Position numbers and translations under genes: made by a program. A stretch of 64,000 nucleotides of DNA from Alphaproteobacteria bacterium. GTDB taxonomy: Bacteria; Pseudomonadota; Alphaproteobacteria; UBA7887. The first letter of the stretch is position 1. Every line of letters starts with the position of its first letter. The notes beneath the pieces were generated by a model, which made no database searches, was not told the DNA's origin, and saw only the letters and a list, made by a program, of their open reading frames with translations. The stretch lies in assembly GCA_030739735.1 (NCBI GenBank), contig JASLYQ010000011.1, positions 381 through 64,380 of the forward strand, in the 5' to 3' direction. Positions 60,711 through 64,000 of the stretch are shown in pieces.

Positions 60711-61417
60711 AAAAGCTTGCCCTCTAAAAATGCATTTGCCGTCTCACTTTGCGGGCTGGCGAAGAAGTCTTCGGCCGCAACATGCTCGTCCACCCGGCCT
60801 TGATGCAGGAAAATCACTTCGTCCGCCAGACGCCTCGCTTGCCCCATATCGTGTGTCGTCATCACCAGCTTGCAGCCTTGCGCGTGCATGTCCTCTACGA
60901 TGGCTTCCACGGCCGCTGTCGCGCCCGGGTCAAGGCTAGCCGTTGGCTCATCAAGGAACAAAACCTCGGGCTGCAAGGCCCAGACCCTGGCCAGGGCCAG
61001 CCGCTGCTGCTCGCCGCCCGAGAGTGTGGGAGCCGCTCGCATGGCGAAGTCGGCAAGGCCCGTGCACTCCAGAACCTCTGCGATGCGCTGCCCGCGCTCG
61101 GACCGCGGCACGCGGTGGATGACAAGCCCGTAGGCGACATTGGCATAGACCGAGCGCCGCAGCATGACCGGATCCTGAAATACCATGGCCTGCCGCTTGC
61201 GTTGCTCGCCAGCGTCGGGGCCCTGCCATTGCACACGGCCCCGGTGCGGCGAGAGAAGGCCATGGCAAACGCGCAGCAGCAGGCTCTTGCCCGCCCCGTT
61301 GGCCCCGAGGATGATGGTTTTTGGCCCGGCCTCGATGCGCAGAGATATGGCATCAAGCAAGGCCCTACCGTTAGCGTGCAGGCTGACCTCGCTCAACTCC
61401 AAAGGCAGAATCGCCAT
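60704..61417 (-). CDS. tupC: Tungstate-type ABC ATPase
   Basis: A 237-residue ATPase with Walker A GANGAGKSLL, signature LSGGEQQRLALARVW, Walker B LFLDEPTASLDPG and the H-loop in MTTHDMGQARR. It drives the importer formed with the adjacent permease. It is two bases downstream of the permease gene. Confidence 0.9.
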   Translation of the reverse strand: MAILPLELSEVSLHANGRALLDAISLRIEAGPKTIILGANGAGKSLLLRVCHGLLSPHRGRVQWQGPDAGEQRKRQAMVFQDPVMLRRSVYANVAYGLVIHRVPRSERGQRIAEVLECTGLADFAMRAAPTLSGGEQQRLALARVWALQPEVLFLDEPTASLDPGATAAVEAIVEDMHAQGCKLVMTTHDMGQARRLADEVIFLHQGRVDEHVAAEDFFASPQSETANAFLEGKLLW

Positions 61418-61419
61418 GC

Positions 61420-62139
61420 CTAACCCCAGCGGAGCGCGCGGGCGCGCGGGCGCGCAGCGCCAACCATTATGGCTGCCGTGGCACTGACCCCGATCGCCAC
61501 CAGCACCAGCACCATACCGAGCGCCAGCGCCAGCGCCAGGTTTCCCTTGCTAGTCTCGAGCGCGATTGTGGTGGTCATAACGCGGGTCGCATGGGCGATG
61601 TTGCCGCCGACGATGAGCACCGCACCAACCTCGGCGATGGCGCGCCCAAAGCCCGCCATGACCACGGTTACCAAACTCGCACGCGCATCCCAGAGCAGCG
61701 TCGCCGCCACTTGCGACAGGCTAGCACCGAGCGAACAGAGCTGTTCCCGATAGCTTTGGTAAAGGTCGCGCAGCAGGCGATGCGAGAGCGCCGCGACGAT
61801 AGGCAGCACAAGCACGCACTGGGCCAGGATCATCGCCGTCGGCGTGAACAAGAGACCGAGAAAGCCGAGCGGACCGGCGCGTGATAGAATCACGTAGAGC
61901 ATGAGACCGATAAAGACCGGCGGCAGCGCCATCAGCGCGTTCAACATCACCACGACGACGCGGCGCCCGGGAAAGCGCCAGACAGCGATTGCGGCGCCGA
62001 GCGGCAGACCGATCGCCGAGGCCACCACGACGGCGGTGAGACTGATCGCCAGCGAGCGGCAAACTATCTCCAGCAGCGCGGCATCCAGGGAAACGACCAG
62101 GCCCAGCGCCAAGCCAAAAGCTTCGGTGAGATCGGACAT
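61420..62139 (-). CDS. tupB: Tungstate-type ABC permease
   Basis: A 239-residue permease with about six helices and the importer loop (LGASLSQVAATLLWDARASLV, split at the EAA glycine). It begins MSDLTEAFGLALGL, the usual TupB start; an upstream ATG at 62169 is an alternative. The short C-terminal tail is Arg/Ala-rich. It opens the tupBCA operon. Confidence 0.87.
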   Translation of the reverse strand: MSDLTEAFGLALGLVVSLDAALLEIVCRSLAISLTAVVVASAIGLPLGAAIAVWRFPGRRVVVVMLNALMALPPVFIGLMLYVILSRAGPLGFLGLLFTPTAMILAQCVLVLPIVAALSHRLLRDLYQSYREQLCSLGASLSQVAATLLWDARASLVTVVMAGFGRAIAEVGAVLIVGGNIAHATRVMTTTIALETSKGNLALALALGMVLVLVAIGVSATAAIMVGAARPRARALRWG

Positions 62140-62185
62140 GCCCGAGACGTTACGGAAAGTTGTCGACAAATGAAATAGAGGTGGA

Positions 62186-62272
62186 TCAGTTGGCGCGCGG
62201 CACTTGGTTACGCCCTTCGTACTTGGTGGTGTACAGGGCCTGGTCGATGTTCGCTCTCAGGTTTTTAGGTAA
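62186..62272 (-). pseudogene. GGDEF-domain C-terminal relic
   Basis: On the minus strand a frame ending at TGA 62186-62188 finishes ANIDQALYTTKYEGRNQV, which matches the last helix of GGDEF diguanylate cyclases (ADxALYxAKxxGRN). Upstream of this the frame (to about 62419) reads Ser/Pro-rich sequence with a G run and no GGDEF motif. Only the tail of the gene seems left. Confidence 0.6.
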
Positions 62273-62462
62273 GCCGTTGCAGCTGCTGTCCGACACGCCG
62301 CGTTTGAACGGGGGGGGTGAACCACCGCCGGAGCTGGGCAGACCATGGCTGGGAACCCTCTGAGAGGCATCTGCATCAAACGGCTTTGCGGTGGCCTGAC
62401 CGCTACCCAGAAGAATCACCCCGAAACGAGTTAACCAGTACTAACTCAAAGGAATACCTCCC

Positions 62463-63236
62463 CTAATCGCGGCGGCGCCTGCCATGCTCCACCAGACCAG
62501 CAATTACGCCGCGTAAAGTGCGCACTTCCTGCTCGCTGAGCCGCGCGCGTTGGAAGATGTTGCGCAGGTTCCGCACCATGCTTGGACGCTTCTCCGCCAC
62601 GCGCAAAAAGCCGCAGGCGTCGAGCTCACCCTCCAGGTGCTGGAACAGGCCCTGCAACTCGGCCTTGCTGGCAGTCCGCGAGGCTCGCTCAGACAGATCT
62701 TCCGCGGGCGTATCGTCGGCTACTATGAACCATTGATGCGCCAGCAGAAGCACTGTCATGGCCAGATTTAGGGACGCAAAACCGGGATTGGTGGGAACGG
62801 TAACGACGGCATCCGCCAGCACCACAGAATCGTTGTCGAGGCCAGTACTTTCACGCCCCAGCATCATGCCGCAGCGCTCCCCGGCCGCAGCCGCTGTGCG
62901 CAAACGGGTCGCGGCCGTCGCCGGGGTCAGAACCAAGGTCCGCATGTCGCGAGGGCGCGCTGTCGCAGCCACGACAAAAGTGAGATCGGCAAGAGCGCTT
63001 TCGACATCACCGTAGACCCGCGCATCGTCTATGACCGTGTCGGCGCCAGAGGCATTGGCGCGCGCGGCGTCGTTCGGCCAGCCATCGCGCGGTGCCACTA
63101 GGCGCAGATCGGTAAGGCCGAAGTTGAACATGGCACGCACCGCGGAGCCGATGTTCTCGCCAAGCTGCGGGGCCACGAGAATCACCGCCGGTGCCGCGGC
63201 CGCGGGTAGCTCCCGGCTACGGTCCGTGCCCGCCAT
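62463..63236 (-). CDS. trmJ: tRNA 2'-O-methyltransferase TrmJ/TrmH family
   Basis: A 257-residue SPOUT methyltransferase. The N terminus has VILVAPQLGENIGSAVRAM and the knot region GMMLGRESTGLDNDSV and TNPGFASLNLAMTVLLLAH. A C-terminal extension of about 90 residues after the knot fits TrmJ, which methylates position 32 of certain tRNAs. ATG 63236 lies 20 bases inside the end of cimA and is chosen over the upstream 63353. Confidence 0.88.
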   Translation of the reverse strand: MAGTDRSRELPAAAAPAVILVAPQLGENIGSAVRAMFNFGLTDLRLVAPRDGWPNDAARANASGADTVIDDARVYGDVESALADLTFVVAATARPRDMRTLVLTPATAATRLRTAAAAGERCGMMLGRESTGLDNDSVVLADAVVTVPTNPGFASLNLAMTVLLLAHQWFIVADDTPAEDLSERASRTASKAELQGLFQHLEGELDACGFLRVAEKRPSMVRNLRNIFQRARLSEQEVRTLRGVIAGLVEHGRRRRD

Positions 63237-64000
63237 GGCTGCCCAGAAGACGATAGGTGATGGCGTCCTTGAGCGCGTCATAGGATGCAGCAATAACATT
63301 GGGCGACACGCCCACCGTCGCCCAACGTACACCCTCGGCGCCTTCGCTCTCAATCATGACACGGGTGACGGCAGCAGTGCCCGCTTCCGGCGTTAGGATG
63401 CGCACCTTATAATCGACCAGCCGCATCTCGGTGAGCGCCGGAAAGACGCCGCTCAGCACCTTGGTCAAGCCGTTCGCCAAGGCATCGACCGGCCCGTTGC
63501 CCTCGGCCACAGTCATGATTTGCTCGTCGTTGACAACCACCTTCATAGTCGCTTCCGAGAGCGTGACGCGCTGGCCGCGGGCGTCGATGCGCTGCTCATC
63601 GATAACGCGAAAGCTGGTTAGGTCGAAGAACTCCGGCACAGTGCCGATCGTGCGTCGCGCCAGCAACTCGAAGCTCGCTGTCGCGCCGTCATAGGCAAAG
63701 CCTTGCGCTTCGCGCTCCTTGACCAATTCCATGAGCCGACCGAGCTTCGGCGACTTGGCATCGATCTCGATACCCAGCTCCTCGAAGCGATGCAGGATGT
63801 TCGACCGCCCCGCCTGGTCCGAGACGACGACCTGGCGACGGTTGCCGACCAGCTCCGGTGCGATGTGTTCATAGGTCGTCGGATCCTTGGCCACGGCAGA
63901 GACATGCAGGCCGCCCTTATGGGCGAAAGCCGAAACCCCAACATAGGGACGCATCGGGTCATTAGCCCGATTCAGGCGCTCGTCGAGCATGTGAGAGACA
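63217..64000 (-). CDS. cimA: Citramalate synthase, C-terminal part
   Basis: The 3' part of a homocitrate synthase-like gene that continues beyond the window; 260 codons are visible. SAFAHKGGLHVSAVAKDP matches the end of the catalytic barrel, and the C-terminal LeuA regulatory domain (VTLSEATMKVVVNDEQIM, then NGPVDALANGLTKVL) follows. It condenses pyruvate and acetyl-CoA toward isoleucine in the CimA branch; 2-isopropylmalate synthase is the alternative. Its end overlaps trmJ. Confidence 0.9.
   Translation of the reverse strand, partial: VSHMLDERLNRANDPMRPYVGVSAFAHKGGLHVSAVAKDPTTYEHIAPELVGNRRQVVVSDQAGRSNILHRFEELGIEIDAKSPKLGRLMELVKEREAQGFAYDGATASFELLARRTIGTVPEFFDLTSFRVIDEQRIDARGQRVTLSEATMKVVVNDEQIMTVAEGNGPVDALANGLTKVLSGVFPALTEMRLVDYKVRILTPEAGTAAVTRVMIESEGAEGVRWATVGVSPNVIAASYDALKDAITYRLLGSHGGHGP

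Overview
The window looks like a chromosomal segment of a moderately GC-rich alphaproteobacterium, probably near Rhodospirillales. Supporting signs are a class I lysyl-tRNA synthetase, an xseB-ispA-tlyA block, argD-argF followed by an hslO relic, hspQ, DUF1289, a TIGR02281-type retropepsin, cimA next to trmJ, and an FAH/MR/IlvD-rich catabolic region. No phage, insertion sequence, CRISPR array or plasmid feature was seen. This assignment is inference from gene content; no database was searched.

Layout. 1-43: end of tRNA-Arg(ACG). 0.5-11 kb: Cache protein, DmdB-like acyl-CoA ligase, PiT phosphate permease, then a minus-strand block with a GPP34-family protein plus a half-size chromate transporter, a membrane retropepsin, ArsC, a CHASE2-adenylate cyclase and a REC-GAF-HD-GYP protein. 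11-15.5 kb: lone ABC-2 permease, PhyH dioxygenase, argD-argF and a collapsed hslO. 15.6-21.3 kb: lipoprotein, lysS, a terminator with a possible structured RNA, tlyA-ispA-xseB and a deacetylase-like enzyme. 21.4-26.4 kb: RND efflux pair, two tRNAs and a broken NDUFS4-like gene. 26.4-29.8 kb: ThiXYZ-like ABC importer. 29.8-37.2 kb: ten-gene Mrp/Mbh-type cation/proton antiporter operon. 37.2-45.1 kb: hspQ, FAH and VOC enzymes, and a six-gene minus-strand operon (IlvD/Edd dehydratase, cupin, P450, rubredoxin, bicupin, MmsB-like dehydrogenase). 45.2-54.2 kb: O-methyltransferase relic, DUF1289, SDR, then a plus-strand run of APH-like kinase, acyl-CoA dehydrogenase, PLP dehydratase, two LDH2-family dehydrogenases, TauE exporter, ArsR and ArsI. 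53.5-64 kb: DUF1847, VWA and MoxR genes, an enolase-superfamily enzyme with MFS transporter, rpsD, a TupABC-type tungstate importer, a GGDEF relic, trmJ and the 3' part of cimA.

Themes. The genes are dominated by uptake and breakdown of small organic acids, ion homeostasis and detoxification (arsenic, efflux). The most striking unlisted signal is a set of collapsed genes that keep recognisable beginnings and/or ends but have lost their middles (hslO, an O-methyltransferase, an NDUFS4-like complex I subunit, an unidentified gene before the MR enzyme, and a GGDEF tail). These suggest ongoing gene loss by internal deletion. The best candidates for undescribed functional systems are the P450-rubredoxin-cupin-dehydratase operon and the Mbh-ordered antiporter operon with three large antiporter-like subunits.
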